A DNA stretch of 64,000 bases from Cystobacter fuscus (GCF_002305875.1 NZ_CP022098.1:6138001-6202000), one strand, 5' to 3'. Positions 16,674 through 25,908 are shown, numbered from the stretch's first letter. Program-made: numbers and translations. Notes: generated by a model from the letters alone, not told the origin.

Positions 16674-17858
16674 ATGCAAGGCAATACAGGAAGATGGATG
16701 TCCAGACTGCTGGGAGTCTGGCTCGGAGTGCTGACGGGGGTGGGTTGTGGTCAGCCCACGGTCGAGTCGGGGGAACAAGCGCAGCTCGGCGCTCCTCTGT
16801 GGGCCTCGCCGTCGCGAGCCCGTCTCTCGGCTAGCGAAACTCATTCCCTGGCATTGCGCCCAGATGGCACCGTCTGGGCCGCGGGCGCCAACTACGCCGG
16901 ACAGTCGGGAGACGGCACCATGGGCAACCGCTCGGTGCCGGTGCAGTGGCTGAGCGGAGCGGTCGCCGTGGCCGCGGGCGAAATGCATTCGCTGGCGGTG
17001 CGTCATGACGGCACCGTGTGGGCCTGGGGCTACAACTCCTACGGCGCGCTGGGGGATGGCACTTGGAGCAACCGCTCGGTGCCGGTGCAGGTGCAGGAGT
17101 TGAGCGGGGCAGTGGCCGTGGCCGCGGGTTCCTACCATTCGTTGGCGGTGCGTTATGACGGCACCGTGTGGGCCTGGGGCTACAACGCCGCCGGCCAGCT
17201 AGGGGATGGCACCACGAGCGATCGCTGGGTGCCGGTGCAGGTGCAGGGGTTGAGCGGGGTGGTGGCCGTGGCCGCGAACTACAACCATTCGCTGGCGGTG
17301 CGTTATGACGGCACCGTGTGGGCCTGGGGCTCCAACGCCGCTGGCCAGCTGGGGGATGGCACCACGAGCGCGCGCTGGGTGCCGGTGCAGGTGCAGGGGG
17401 TGAGCGGGGTGGTGGCCGTGGCCGCGGGCCCCATGTATTCGTTGGCGGTGCGTCATGACGGCACCGTGTGGGCCTGGGGCTCCAACGCCGCTGGCCAGCT
17501 GGGGGATGGCACCACGAGCGACCACTGGGTGCCGGCGCAGGTGCAGGGGGTGAGCGGGGTGGTGGCCGTGGCCGCGGGCTTGAACCATTCGCTGGCGGTG
17601 GGCTCGGACGGCACCGTGTGGGCCTGGGGCGCCAACTACTACGGCCAGTTGGGGGATGGCACCACGAGCGGGCGCTGGGTGCCGGCGCAGGTGCAGGGGG
17701 TGAGCGGGGTGGTGGCCGTGGCCGCGGGTTACCACCATTCGCTGGCGGTGGGCTCGGACGGCACCGCGTGGGTCTGGGGCGACAACTCCCAAGGCCAACT
17801 GGGGGATGGAGGAGTCCCCGGGTACTCAACCACCGCTATTCGCTCCTTGCTGTATTGA
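16674..17858 (+). CDS. RCC1-repeat lipoprotein
   Basis: A 394-residue product from ATG 16674 (AGGAG 7 bases upstream; ATG 16698 also possible). The leader LLGVWLGVLTGVGC ends in a lipobox Cys. About seven 50-residue RCC1-type repeats follow, each with HSLAVRxDGTVWAWGxNxxGQLGDGT and VPVQVQGLSGVVAVAAG, which should build a beta-propeller. The DNA repeats (150 bases) are nearly identical. The last repeat breaks off at QLGDGG and ends GYSTTAIRSLLY, so it is incomplete or frame-shifted. Such surface propellers are common in myxobacteria; ligand unknown. A strong terminator follows. Confidence 0.9.
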   Translation: MQGNTGRWMSRLLGVWLGVLTGVGCGQPTVESGEQAQLGAPLWASPSRARLSASETHSLALRPDGTVWAAGANYAGQSGDGTMGNRSVPVQWLSGAVAVAAGEMHSLAVRHDGTVWAWGYNSYGALGDGTWSNRSVPVQVQELSGAVAVAAGSYHSLAVRYDGTVWAWGYNAAGQLGDGTTSDRWVPVQVQGLSGVVAVAANYNHSLAVRYDGTVWAWGSNAAGQLGDGTTSARWVPVQVQGVSGVVAVAAGPMYSLAVRHDGTVWAWGSNAAGQLGDGTTSDHWVPAQVQGVSGVVAVAAGLNHSLAVGSDGTVWAWGANYYGQLGDGTTSGRWVPAQVQGVSGVVAVAAGYHHSLAVGSDGTAWVWGDNSQGQLGDGGVPGYSTTAIRSLLY

Positions 17859-17918
17859 ATGCAGTGCCGGGGGGGTGTTACCTCGCACGCTCGTTGATGG
17901 AGCCCTTTCTGCTTTTGG

Positions 17919-17948
17919 CCCCAGGTGCTTGGTGGTGAGCACCTGGGG
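17919..17948 (+). terminator. Intrinsic terminator after the RCC1 gene
   Basis: CCCCAGGTGCT and AGCACCTGGGG form a perfect 11-base-pair stem with an 8-base loop, followed by GGTGTTTT. It lies 60 bases after the RCC1 stop codon. Confidence 0.8.
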
Positions 17949-18008
17949 GGTGTTTTATGTGGAGGCATTCACTACCCGGGGAGTACGAGCCAGCCGGGTG
18001 GCACATGC

Positions 18009-18830
18009 TCAGGTGGTCATTCGTAGGGCGTTGCGGATTGCCCGTTCGACGGGCGAATAGGCGGCGTCCGGCCGCTCGAGCCGCAGCGGCTGCGTGGGAA
18101 GCAGCGGCGGCTGTGCGAGGAACCGCGGTCGCGTCCCGTGATGGGGCTGAGCCGAATGAACGAGGAAGGGATGGCAAAGATAGACGGTTCCCGCCTCTCC
18201 CGTTGCGAGCACTTCCGGCAGGGCCTTCGTTTCGGCGAAGCCGTTGGCGGCCAGTTCACGGAGGGTCAGACCGGCTTCTCCTGCTGGCGCCAACCTGCGG
18301 GCCATCTCCAAATGGGAGCCGACCCGGATCCGCGTGGGCGCATCCTTCTCTCCGACATCGGAGAACAGGAAGAGCATCAGCAGCGCCCGTCCTCTGGACG
18401 TGACGTTCGCGCGCCAGGACATGAAGTCGGGATCCTCGGTCCCAAAGCTGACATCGATGTGCCAGCCGGCATCTCCGGGGTCCTCGGAGGAGGGGAAGCG
18501 GATGGGGAAGGTGCCGAGCGTACCGAGTGGCGCCCACCGTCCCGGTCCGACCAACTGGTCGAAGGCCTGATGCAGGATGGGCGTATTGGCGGCCTGGACG
18601 AACGGCGCCTGTCCATACTGGTTCAGCCGGATGACCGGCCTGGTCCAGGTGGACGGATCCTCTGGATGGCATCCCGTGTCCCGCCACAAGATGGCACGGG
18701 CCGCATCGGCCAGTTGCCGGGGAAAGGCCTCGTCGATCCTGACGAAGCCCTCCTCCATGAACCGCTGGACTTGCACATCGTTCAGCACATGCGCGTTCTG
18801 ATTGGGAGGCATGGAGTCGCTATTGCTCAT
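18009..18830 (-). CDS. Phytanoyl-CoA dioxygenase (PhyH) family protein
   Basis: A 273-residue protein from ATG 18830 (AAGGAGAAG upstream). The PhyH pattern is clear: QRFMEEGFVRIDEAF at the N-terminus, the iron ligands H-x-D in GWHIDVSF (about 133), a third His in CHPFLVHSAQPH and the 2-oxoglutarate-binding Arg in GTRPRF. It is a non-haem Fe(II)/2-oxoglutarate oxygenase, probably hydroxylating a small molecule. Its first 11 bases overlap the end of the small zinc-motif gene 18820-19053, so the two are coupled. Confidence 0.88.
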   Translation of the reverse strand: MSNSDSMPPNQNAHVLNDVQVQRFMEEGFVRIDEAFPRQLADAARAILWRDTGCHPEDPSTWTRPVIRLNQYGQAPFVQAANTPILHQAFDQLVGPGRWAPLGTLGTFPIRFPSSEDPGDAGWHIDVSFGTEDPDFMSWRANVTSRGRALLMLFLFSDVGEKDAPTRIRVGSHLEMARRLAPAGEAGLTLRELAANGFAETKALPEVLATGEAGTVYLCHPFLVHSAQPHHGTRPRFLAQPPLLPTQPLRLERPDAAYSPVERAIRNALRMTT

Positions 18831-19053
18831 GCGGCTTCTCCTTACAGGTGTCGGCGTCAGCGCTTGCTGGACCTGCCAGAGGTGGACCGTGCCGGAGCGG
18901 CCTCCGGGACGCAATGTCCCGCGGCCTCCAGGTGGGACACCCGCTCGAGGAGCTCGCGAAGACCGAGCATCCGGCGCAGATGGGCTGGAAGCACTCGCCA
19001 CAGGCGCGGGTGGCGGAGATGAGCGGATGGCGGTGACACGAAAGCGAGGACAT
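18820..19053 (-). CDS. Small protein with B-box-like zinc motif
   Basis: A 77-residue frame beginning with a metal-binding pattern: C-x2-H-P then C-x2-C-x4-C-x2-C (CHRHP...CGECFQPICAGC) within the first 30 residues. This is the layout of the B-box-type zinc domain found at the N-terminus of many myxobacterial membrane proteins. The remainder is Arg/Pro-rich with no membrane segment, so the gene may be truncated or a stand-alone finger. It overlaps the PhyH start by 11 bases. No good ribosome site is visible at ATG 19053. Confidence 0.45.
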   Translation of the reverse strand: MSSLSCHRHPLISATRACGECFQPICAGCSVFASSSSGCPTWRPRDIASRRPLRHGPPLAGPASADADTCKEKPHEQ

Positions 19054-19308
19054 GGGGCGGGCTTTCTACCCAGTCCGATTCTCCTGGCGCAATGCCCCCT
19101 TGGCCGACCGCTCAGCTGAAGACTCGCGCGGGCCTCCCTCCCGAGCGCGAGCAGGCCGTGCTCGCCGCCTGACACCAGGCGCGCTGCCGCGACGGCTCGC
19201 TAGACCTCACCCTCCTGGCCCCGGCGGGCGGGTTGAGGACAGCTCAACCAAACTCCAAGCTTTCGTCGTGAGCCCGAGAACCTGCTCACATCGGGAGGAG
19301 GACACGTC

Positions 19309-19911
19309 ATGAGGAGTTCACTGTTGAAAGGGATGCTTACAGGTCTGGCTCTGGTGCTGGGTGGCTGCGGCGGCCTCGAGGTAGCGGAAGAGCAGGAGCC
19401 AGGCTTCGAAGATGCCGCGCCCGCCCAGGCGCAGCACTGCGTCATGGAGGCCGTGGCTTTCAAACCGGAAGAGGCGCCTCCCAGTGATCTGCCGCCGGCG
19501 AAGCAGGACTGCTTTGCCTCGTTTGCCGAGGCGATTGCCTTCGCCACCAATGGGGCCGTCCAACTGCCACCCACCGTGACTCCGGACCAGCTCACACCGG
19601 AACTACTGGAGACGGACGCGACCCCCACGCAGAATGTCATTGCCGTTGAATACCAGCACTCCAACTACGGTGGCGCTTCGCTGATCTTCTACAACGCGTC
19701 CACCTGCGCCCAGAGCAATATGTTCGTTTCATCCATGCCCTCGGGCTGGAATGACATCATCTCCTCGGCCCTGGCGTTCGCAGGCTGCAACAACTCGTAC
19801 CACTATGAGCACGTCAACTACTTAGGGTCGGTCGTGAACTGCGGTACCGCCTGCCCCTACATCGGCGATGCGATGAACGACCGGACCTCGTCCATTTACT
19901 GGACGCGCTGA
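19309..19911 (+). CDS. Lipoprotein with beta/gamma-crystallin-like domain
   Basis: A 200-residue protein with GGAGGACACGTC before ATG 19309 and a leader LTGLALVLGGC ending in a lipobox. Residues 110-200 read IAVEYQHSNYGGASLIFY... and YHYEHVNYLGSVVNC..., ending NDRTSSIYW. Two Greek-key-like halves with Tyr, Gly and a D/N-R-x-S-S-I turn are the hallmark of beta/gamma-crystallin or the related I36 inhibitor fold. Several Cys may form disulfides. It may be a calcium-binding or structural envelope protein. It is convergent with livM. Confidence 0.65.
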   Translation: MRSSLLKGMLTGLALVLGGCGGLEVAEEQEPGFEDAAPAQAQHCVMEAVAFKPEEAPPSDLPPAKQDCFASFAEAIAFATNGAVQLPPTVTPDQLTPELLETDATPTQNVIAVEYQHSNYGGASLIFYNASTCAQSNMFVSSMPSGWNDIISSALAFAGCNNSYHYEHVNYLGSVVNCGTACPYIGDAMNDRTSSIYWTR

Positions 19912-19990
19912 GCGGCGATGGCGAGCGCGCCATCCACCCCCCGGATCAGGCTCATGTTCGGGGAGGAGGTGCCGGCAGGGTCGAGTCTCG

Positions 19991-20920
19991 CTACCCGGGA
20001 CGCCGGAACAGGCGGCCCAGCTCGCCCACGAGGCCCCGGCGGAAGGTGAGCACGCAGAGCACGAACAGGGTGCCCTCGGCCACCAGCACCCACGAGCCCA
20101 GCTGGGCGAGGGAGTGCTCCAGCGCCACCACCAGGAAGGCGCCCACCACCGGACCGAGCAGCGTGCCGAGGCCGCCCAGGAGCGTCATCAGGATGACCGC
20201 GCCCGAGGTGTGCCAGTGCACGTCCGTGAGCGAGGCGAGCTGGAACACCAGCGCCTTCATGCCGCCCGCGAGGCCCGCGAGCGCCGCCGAGAGCACGAAG
20301 GCGAGCAGCTTGTAGTGGTCCGGCTCGTAGCCGAGCGACACCGCGCGCGGCTCGTTCTCGCGCACCGCCTGGAGCACCTGGCCGAAGGGCGAGTGCACCA
20401 CGCGCTGGATGAGCAGGTAGCCCCCCAGGAAGACGGCGAGCACGGTGTAGTACAGCGGCAGCATCGCCTCCAGGTCCACCACCCCGAACAGCTGGCCGCG
20501 TGGCACCGCCTGGATGCCGTCCTCGCCTCCGGTGAAGGGGGCCTTCAGGTAGTAGAAGTAGGCCATCTGGGCGAGCGCCAGGGTGACCATGGCGAAGTAG
20601 ATGCCCTGACGCCGGATGGCGAGCGCGCCCACCGCGAGCCCGTACCCCGCCGCCACCCCGGTGCCGAAGAGGACGGCGCCCTCGGGCGGCCACCCCCACA
20701 CCTTGGCCGCGTGCGCCGTGGCATAGCCCGCGGCGCCGAAGAAGAGCGCGTGTCCGAAGGACAAGAGCCCCGCGTAGCCAAGCAGCAGGTTGAACGCGCA
20801 CGCGAACAGCGCGAAGCACAGCGCCTTCATCAGGAACACCGGGTAGACGCCGGTGAGGGGCGCGAGCCCGAGCACGGCCACCATCCCCACCACGGGCACC
20901 CAGCGCGGCGGCCGCCTCAT
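19991..20920 (-). CDS. livM: Branched-chain amino-acid-type ABC permease LivM
   Basis: A 309-residue membrane protein starting at ATG 20920, which overlaps the livH stop as ATGA. Multiple hydrophobic helices and LivM family motifs are seen: NLLLGYAGLLSFGHALFFGAAGYA, GIYFAMVTLALAQM, and the EAA-type loop ALRENEPRAVSLGYEPDHYKLLAF (as VRENEPRA...). It is the last gene of porin-livG-livF-livK-livH-livM and is the second permease subunit of the importer. Confidence 0.92.
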   Translation of the reverse strand: MRRPPRWVPVVGMVAVLGLAPLTGVYPVFLMKALCFALFACAFNLLLGYAGLLSFGHALFFGAAGYATAHAAKVWGWPPEGAVLFGTGVAAGYGLAVGALAIRRQGIYFAMVTLALAQMAYFYYLKAPFTGGEDGIQAVPRGQLFGVVDLEAMLPLYYTVLAVFLGGYLLIQRVVHSPFGQVLQAVRENEPRAVSLGYEPDHYKLLAFVLSAALAGLAGGMKALVFQLASLTDVHWHTSGAVILMTLLGGLGTLLGPVVGAFLVVALEHSLAQLGSWVLVAEGTLFVLCVLTFRRGLVGELGRLFRRPG

Positions 20921-21804
20921 GCCGTCCTCCCGAAGAGCCCCGAGGGCTTGACGAGCAGCACGAGCGCCATGACGGCGAAGATGACCGTGCTCGAAGCCTC
21001 GGGGTAGTAGACCTTGGTGAGGCCCTCGATGAGCCCGAGGGCGAAGCCGGTGAGGATGGAGCCGAGGATGGAGCCCATGCCGCCGATCACCACCACCGCG
21101 AAGACCACGATGATGAGGTCCGCGCCCATCAGCGGGCTGACGCGGTAGATGGGCGCGGCGAGCACTCCCGCGAGCGCGGCGAGCGCCACGCCCACCCCGT
21201 AGGTGAGCGTCACCAGCCGGGGCACGTTGATGCCGAAGGCCTGCACCAGCGCCGGGTTCTCGGTGGCCGCGCGCAGGGTGGCGCCCAGCCGGGTGCGCTC
21301 GATGACGAACCAGGTCGCCCCGCACACCACCACCGAGAAGCCCACCACCCAGGCGCGGTAGCGCGGCAGGAACATGAAGCCGAGCGCATAGCCGCCGCTG
21401 AGCCACGCGGGCATCTCGTAGGGCTGGCCCGAGCTGCCGTACTGGTTCTGCAGCAGCCCCTGGATCATCAGCGCGAGCCCGAAGGTGAGCAGCAGCCCGT
21501 AGATGGGATCCATCCCGCCCAGGCGCTTGAGCATCGTGCGCTCCACCAGCGCCCCGACGAGCCCCACCGCGAGCGGCGCGAGCACCAGCGCGCCCAGGTA
21601 GCCCACCCCCGCGAGGGTGAGCAGGAACCAGGCCGCGAACGCGCCCAGGGTGTAGAACGCGCCGTGGGCGAAGTTCACCACCTGGAGCAGGCCGAAGATG
21701 ATGGCCAGCCCCAGGCTGAGCAGCGCGTAGAACGAGCCGTTGATGAGCCCCACCAGGAGCTGGCCGAGCAGCGCCTGCACGGGGACGCCGAAGACGGTGG
21801 ACAT
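20917..21804 (-). CDS. livH: Branched-chain amino-acid-type ABC permease LivH
   Basis: A 295-residue membrane protein with the LivH hallmarks LLVGLINGSFYALLSLGLAIIFGLLQVVNFAHGAFYTLGAF at the N-terminus and RATRENPALVQAFGINV-type EAA loop (here RAATENPALVQAFGINVPR). It is preceded by the binding-protein gene with a 12-base gap and overlaps livM by 4 bases. It forms the inner-membrane channel with LivM. Confidence 0.92.
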   Translation of the reverse strand: MSTVFGVPVQALLGQLLVGLINGSFYALLSLGLAIIFGLLQVVNFAHGAFYTLGAFAAWFLLTLAGVGYLGALVLAPLAVGLVGALVERTMLKRLGGMDPIYGLLLTFGLALMIQGLLQNQYGSSGQPYEMPAWLSGGYALGFMFLPRYRAWVVGFSVVVCGATWFVIERTRLGATLRAATENPALVQAFGINVPRLVTLTYGVGVALAALAGVLAAPIYRVSPLMGADLIIVVFAVVVIGGMGSILGSILTGFALGLIEGLTKVYYPEASSTVIFAVMALVLLVKPSGLFGRTA

Positions 21805-21816
21805 GGCGCGCGCTCG

Positions 21817-23129
21817 CTACTTCTTCACCAGCGGGCACTCGCTCTGGGCGAGCGGCTTGAAGGCCTGCTCCGCGGGGATCGTGCGCACCAGCTTGTAGTA
21901 GTCCCAGGGCTTCTTGGACTCGCCGGGCGCCTTCACCTCGTAGAGGGACATGGGGTGCAGCTTGCGGCCATCCGCGCGGATGCTGCCCTTGCCGAACAGC
22001 GGATCCTCGGTGGGCAGCTCCTTCATCCGCGCCACCACCGCCCGGCCATCCCCGTCCGCGCCGAGCGCCTGCACCGCCTTGAGGTAGTGCAGCACGGACG
22101 CGTAGACGCCCGCGTGCCCCATGTCGGGCACCCGGCCCCCGTTACGCTCGGCGAAGCGCTTGGAGAAGGCGCGCGTCTGCTCGTTCGTGTCCCAGTAGAA
22201 GGGACTCGTCAGCCGCAGCCCCTGGGCGGTGGCCAGCCCGAGCGCGTGCACGTCGGAGATGAACACCAGGAGCCCCGCGAGCTTCTGTCCGCCCTCGGTG
22301 ATGCCGAACTCGCGCGCCGCCTTGATGGCGTTGATGGTGTCCCCACCCGCGTTGGCGAGGCCGATCACCTTCGCCCCGCTGGACTGCGCCTGGAGCAGGA
22401 AGGAGGAGAAGTCCGCGGTGTTGAGCGGGTGGCGCACCGAGCCGAGCACCTTGCCGCCGCTCGCCTTGACCACGTCCGACACGTCCTTCTCCAGCGACTG
22501 GCCGAAGGTGTAGTCCACCGTGAGGAAGAACCAGGTGTCGCCGCCGCTGGCCACCACGGCGCTGCCGGTGCCGTGCGCCAGCGCGTAGGTGTCGTAGGTC
22601 CAGTGGATGGTGTTGGGCGAGCACGCCTTGCCCGTCAGCTCCACGGTGCCCGCGCCGGAGTCGAGCAGCACCTTGTTCTTGCCCTTGACGATCTCGCTGA
22701 CGGCGAGCGCCACCGAGGACGTGGGCACGTCGACGATCACGTCCACCTTGTCCACGTCGAACCACTGGCGCGCGAGGTTCGCGCCGATGTCCGGCTTGTT
22801 CTGGTGGTCCGCGGCGACCACTTCCACCGGCGTGCCGTTCACCTTGCCGCCAAAGTCCTCCACCGCCATCCGCGCGGCGAGCACCGAGCTCTGGCCGCTC
22901 ATGTCCGCGTACAGGCCGGACTGATCATTGAGCACGCCAATCTTGATGACCTTGTCGGTCATGCCCGCGCCGGGCGCGGGGGCGGGCGTGGGCGCCTTGG
23001 CCGGAGCGGGGCCGGAGCGGGCGTCTTGGCCGGGGCGGACGGCTTGGGCTGGGCCAGGGTGGGAGGGGACAGCGTGGCGGCCAGCAGGCTCGCGAGCGCC
23101 ACCAGCTTCGAGGTGCGGAAGGGACTCAT
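21817..23129 (-). CDS. Periplasmic substrate-binding protein of the Liv-type importer, frame broken in its linker
   Basis: The mature domain is read from 22962 to 21817 and matches type-I periplasmic binding proteins: KIGVLNDQSGLYADMSG, AADHQNKPDIGANLARQWFD, and WFFLTVDYTFG. Taken alone it lacks a signal peptide. A signal peptide (MSPFRTSKLVALASLLAAT, ATG 23129 behind GGAG) with a Pro/Ala linker lies just upstream in another frame. One extra base near 23007-23014, inside a repeated GGAGCGGGGCC tract, would join them as ...PAPAPAKAPTPAPAPGAG-MTDKVIKIG. Either the sequence misses a base or the gene is mutated. It probably binds amides or short amino-acid-like ligands. It is expressed with livF upstream and livH downstream. 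Confidence 0.85.
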
Positions 23130-23164
23130 CGGGTGCTCCAGGTCGGGGAAAAGGGCGGGGGGGT

Positions 23165-23884
23165 TCAGGCCCCGAGGTAGCTCTCGAGCCGGCCGCGGCT
23201 GGACTCGAGCTCGGCGCCGGAGATGCGGTCGATGACGCGCCCGTGCTCCATCACGAAGTGCTCGTCCGCGAGGGCACTGGCGAAGCGCAGGTTCTGCTCG
23301 ACGAGCAGGATCGTGAAGCCCTCCTGCTTGAGCCGGCGGAGGATGTCGCCGATCTGCTGGACGATGACGGGGGCGAGGCCCTCGGTGGGCTCGTCGAGCA
23401 GGAGCAGCCGGGCCCCGGTGCGCAGGAGGCGGCCCAGGGCGAGCATCTGCTGCTCGCCGCCGGACAGCCGGGTGCCCGGACTGCGCAGCCGCTCGCGCAG
23501 GTTGGGAAAGAGCGCGAGCACGGCGTCGCGGGACAGTCCGCCCGGGCGCACCACGGGCGGCAACATCAGGTTCTCCTCCACGTCGAGGCTCGCGAAGATG
23601 CCGCGCTCCTCGGGGCACAGGGCCATGCCCAGCCGGGCGATGCGGTGCGAGGCGAGCCGGATCGTCTCCTGGCCCTCGAGCCGCACCGAGCCCTCGCGCC
23701 GGGGCACCATACCCATCAGCGCGCGCAGCGTGGTCGTCTTGCCCGCGCCGTTGCGCCCGAGCAGCGTGACGAGCCGGCCCGGACGCAGCTCCAGGTCCAC
23801 GCCGTGGAGGATGTGCGACTCGCCGTACCAGGCGTTCAGCCCGGAGACGGTGAGCAGGGGCGCGGAGGACGGGGCCTCAGACAT
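23165..23884 (-). CDS. livF: Branched-chain amino-acid-type ABC ATPase LivF
   Basis: A 239-residue ATPase with Walker A GRNGAGKTTTL, the Q-loop region, signature LSGGEQQMLALGR, Walker B LLLLDEPTEGL and switch His-equivalent in LLVEQN. The phrase GMVPRREGSV and CPEERGIF are LivF-specific. It overlaps livG by 8 bases, and the binding-protein gene starts 35 bases later. It powers the importer together with LivG. Confidence 0.93.
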   Translation of the reverse strand: MSEAPSSAPLLTVSGLNAWYGESHILHGVDLELRPGRLVTLLGRNGAGKTTTLRALMGMVPRREGSVRLEGQETIRLASHRIARLGMALCPEERGIFASLDVEENLMLPPVVRPGGLSRDAVLALFPNLRERLRSPGTRLSGGEQQMLALGRLLRTGARLLLLDEPTEGLAPVIVQQIGDILRRLKQEGFTILLVEQNLRFASALADEHFVMEHGRVIDRISGAELESSRGRLESYLGA

Positions 23885-24632
23885 GCTCGGCCCCCAGGTA
23901 GGCCCGCACCACCTCGGGGTGGCGGGACACGGTGGCGTAGTCGCCCTCGGCGAGCACCTCCCCGCGTGCGAGCACGGTGATGGTGTGACACAGGCGGGCC
24001 ACCACGCCCAGGTTGTGCTCCACCATCAGCACCGTGCGCTGGGCGGCGACCTTCTGGATGAGCGAGGCGATGCGGTCCACGTCCTCGTGGCCCATGCCGG
24101 CGGTGGGCTCGTCGAGCAGCAGCAGCTCCGGCTCCAGCGCCAGGGTGGTGGCGAGCTCGAGCGCGCGCTTGCGCCCGTAGGACAGCTCCACCGCGAGCAG
24201 GTCCTCGTGGCCCGCGAGGCCCACCGCGTCGAGCAGCTCGCGCGCGCGGGCGTCGTAGGCACCCAGCACCCGCTCCGAGCGCCAGAAGTCGAATGACGCG
24301 CCGCGCTGCCGCTGGAGCGCCACGCGCACGTTCTCCAGCACGCTCAGGTGGGGGAAGGTGGCGGAGATCTGGAAGGAGCGCACGAGCCCCCGCCGGGCCA
24401 CGGCCGCGGGCCTGGCGTGGGTGATGTCCCGGCCCTGGAAGAAGATGCTCCCCCGCGAGGACGGCAGGAAGCGGGTCAGCAGGTTGAAGCACGTCGTCTT
24501 GCCCGCTCCGTTGGGGCCAATGAGCGCGTGGATGGTGCCCCGGCGCACGCGCAGGTCCACGCCCTTGACCGCGACGAAGCCCGCGAACTCCTTGGTCAGT
24601 CCCCGCGTCTCGAGCAGTACCTCATCGGCCAT
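23877..24632 (-). CDS. livG: Branched-chain amino-acid-type ABC ATPase LivG
   Basis: A 251-residue ATPase: LTKEFAGFVAVKGVDL, Walker A GPNGAGKTTCFNLLT, RSFQISATFPHLSVLENV, a signature segment changed to LSYGRKRALELA (as in LivG), Walker B LLLLDEPTAGMGHEDV and H-loop LMVEHNLG. The C-terminus VRAYLGAEHV is the usual LivG ending. A GAGGGACG site precedes ATG 24632. It pairs with LivF at the membrane. Confidence 0.93.
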   Translation of the reverse strand: MADEVLLETRGLTKEFAGFVAVKGVDLRVRRGTIHALIGPNGAGKTTCFNLLTRFLPSSRGSIFFQGRDITHARPAAVARRGLVRSFQISATFPHLSVLENVRVALQRQRGASFDFWRSERVLGAYDARARELLDAVGLAGHEDLLAVELSYGRKRALELATTLALEPELLLLDEPTAGMGHEDVDRIASLIQKVAAQRTVLMVEHNLGVVARLCHTITVLARGEVLAEGDYATVSRHPEVVRAYLGAEHV

Positions 24633-24711
24633 GACGTCCCTCGGCCGGGAATATGAATGGGGATGTCGTCTCCAGGCAAGCAGGGCGTGCGGCCCGGCGG
24701 CCCGTGCCGGG

Positions 24712-25908
24712 TCAGAAGTAGTAGCCCGTGTTGATGTTGAAGCGTGTCTCCCAGGGGGCGGTGGGTGAGCCCTCCACCAGCGCGTCGTTGTAGTTCGTGC
24801 CGAGCCAGGGGTGGTTCTTGCCCGTGGCCAGGTCGATGTATGTGAAGACGGGGCCCGTGTGGATGAGTGCGCCGACCGTGTTCTGGTACACGGGGGCGTA
24901 CCCGGCCTTCACCTTCTTGAGCATGCTGAAGTCGTCGTAGAAGAAGATGCGCGAGAGGATGCCCCAGTTGATGGGCAGTCCGTAGGACACGCCCGCCGCC
25001 ACGAGCGTGCCCGCGCTGGCCACCTTGTAGGGCGCGTCGTAGGCGCCCATCGTCACGAAGCCGTTGTCCGAGCCCTCGGGGTTGGCGGGCCGGAAGACAT
25101 AGTGAATCGCCTCGAGCTTCACGTTCCAGGGGCCATGGTTGCCCTCCAGGTGCGCGGCGGCGGCCCAACGCAGACCCGAGCGGCCGGTGACGGCGTTGTA
25201 CAACTGGCCCGCCTGGGCGGAGAGGCCCAGCTCGGTGGTGGAGGACTGCCCGTGAGTGAAGAGGTAGGCCACCCGGGCGTTGAGCTGGTTCGTCTCCGAG
25301 TTGGCCTGATCCACGCCCAGGGAAGCCTCGGTGGGGTTGGCCGAGCGGACCGGCACGACATCGTAGGAGTAGCGCGTGCTGGCCGTGCTGCGGCCGAAGT
25401 AGTTGCCCTCGTCGTTCTTGTAGAAGGCGAACTGCAGGTTCCAGGGCCCGTCGGTGTGGAGGAGCTTGAGCCCCAGGTCATGGTCGTCCTCGAAGCCCAG
25501 GTAGTAGGGCAGGGCGAAGAACCAGTTGTGCGACGCGAAGGGCAGCAGACCGAAGGGCGCGCGGTGCACTCCGGCCTGCAGCTGGGTCTTCTCGGAGAAG
25601 GCGTAGGTGAGGTAGCCGTGGTGCAGCAACGAGTAGCCCGCGTAGAAACGGTAATCCGCCGAGAGCTGGAGTTTGGACAGACGGCCGTTGGCGGTGACCT
25701 GGAACATGTCGAAGACCACGTCACCCAGGCGCCGGCGGTTGGCTTCCTGCCCCTCCCACCCCTTGATGAAGTAGCTGAAGCGCAACGAGCCTCCCACGCG
25801 GAACCCATCTGGATCCGGCACCTCCTGGGCAAGCGCCTCCCCATGCAGCATCCCCCCCAGCGCGGCAACGACGGCGGGCGAAACGAGACGACGAATGAGA
25901 GGCGGCAA
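24712..25908 (-). CDS. Outer-membrane porin-like beta-barrel
   Basis: A 398-residue protein with AGGAGCTTGC before ATG 25908 and a signal peptide ending GEALAQEV. The whole mature region alternates short amphipathic strands with polar turns (SLRFSYFIKGWEG, LQLSADYRFYAGY, TQLQAGVHRAPFG) and ends FNINTGYYF, with the aromatic residue needed for Bam recognition. It resembles phosphate-selective or short-chain amide porins of about 400 residues. The gene lies 79 bases before livG on the same strand, so it is likely the outer-membrane entry for the importer's substrate. Confidence 0.75.
   Translation of the reverse strand: MPPLIRRLVSPAVVAALGGMLHGEALAQEVPDPDGFRVGGSLRFSYFIKGWEGQEANRRRLGDVVFDMFQVTANGRLSKLQLSADYRFYAGYSLLHHGYLTYAFSEKTQLQAGVHRAPFGLLPFASHNWFFALPYYLGFEDDHDLGLKLLHTDGPWNLQFAFYKNDEGNYFGRSTASTRYSYDVVPVRSANPTEASLGVDQANSETNQLNARVAYLFTHGQSSTTELGLSAQAGQLYNAVTGRSGLRWAAAAHLEGNHGPWNVKLEAIHYVFRPANPEGSDNGFVTMGAYDAPYKVASAGTLVAAGVSYGLPINWGILSRIFFYDDFSMLKKVKAGYAPVYQNTVGALIHTGPVFTYIDLATGKNHPWLGTNYNDALVEGSPTAPWETRFNINTGYYF

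Noticed and set aside
19991-21838. Single minus-strand frame of 615 codons joining livH and livM
   Set aside because: It is the livM frame extended upstream through an out-of-frame reading of livH; the ATGA overlap at 20917-20920 separates the two permeases.
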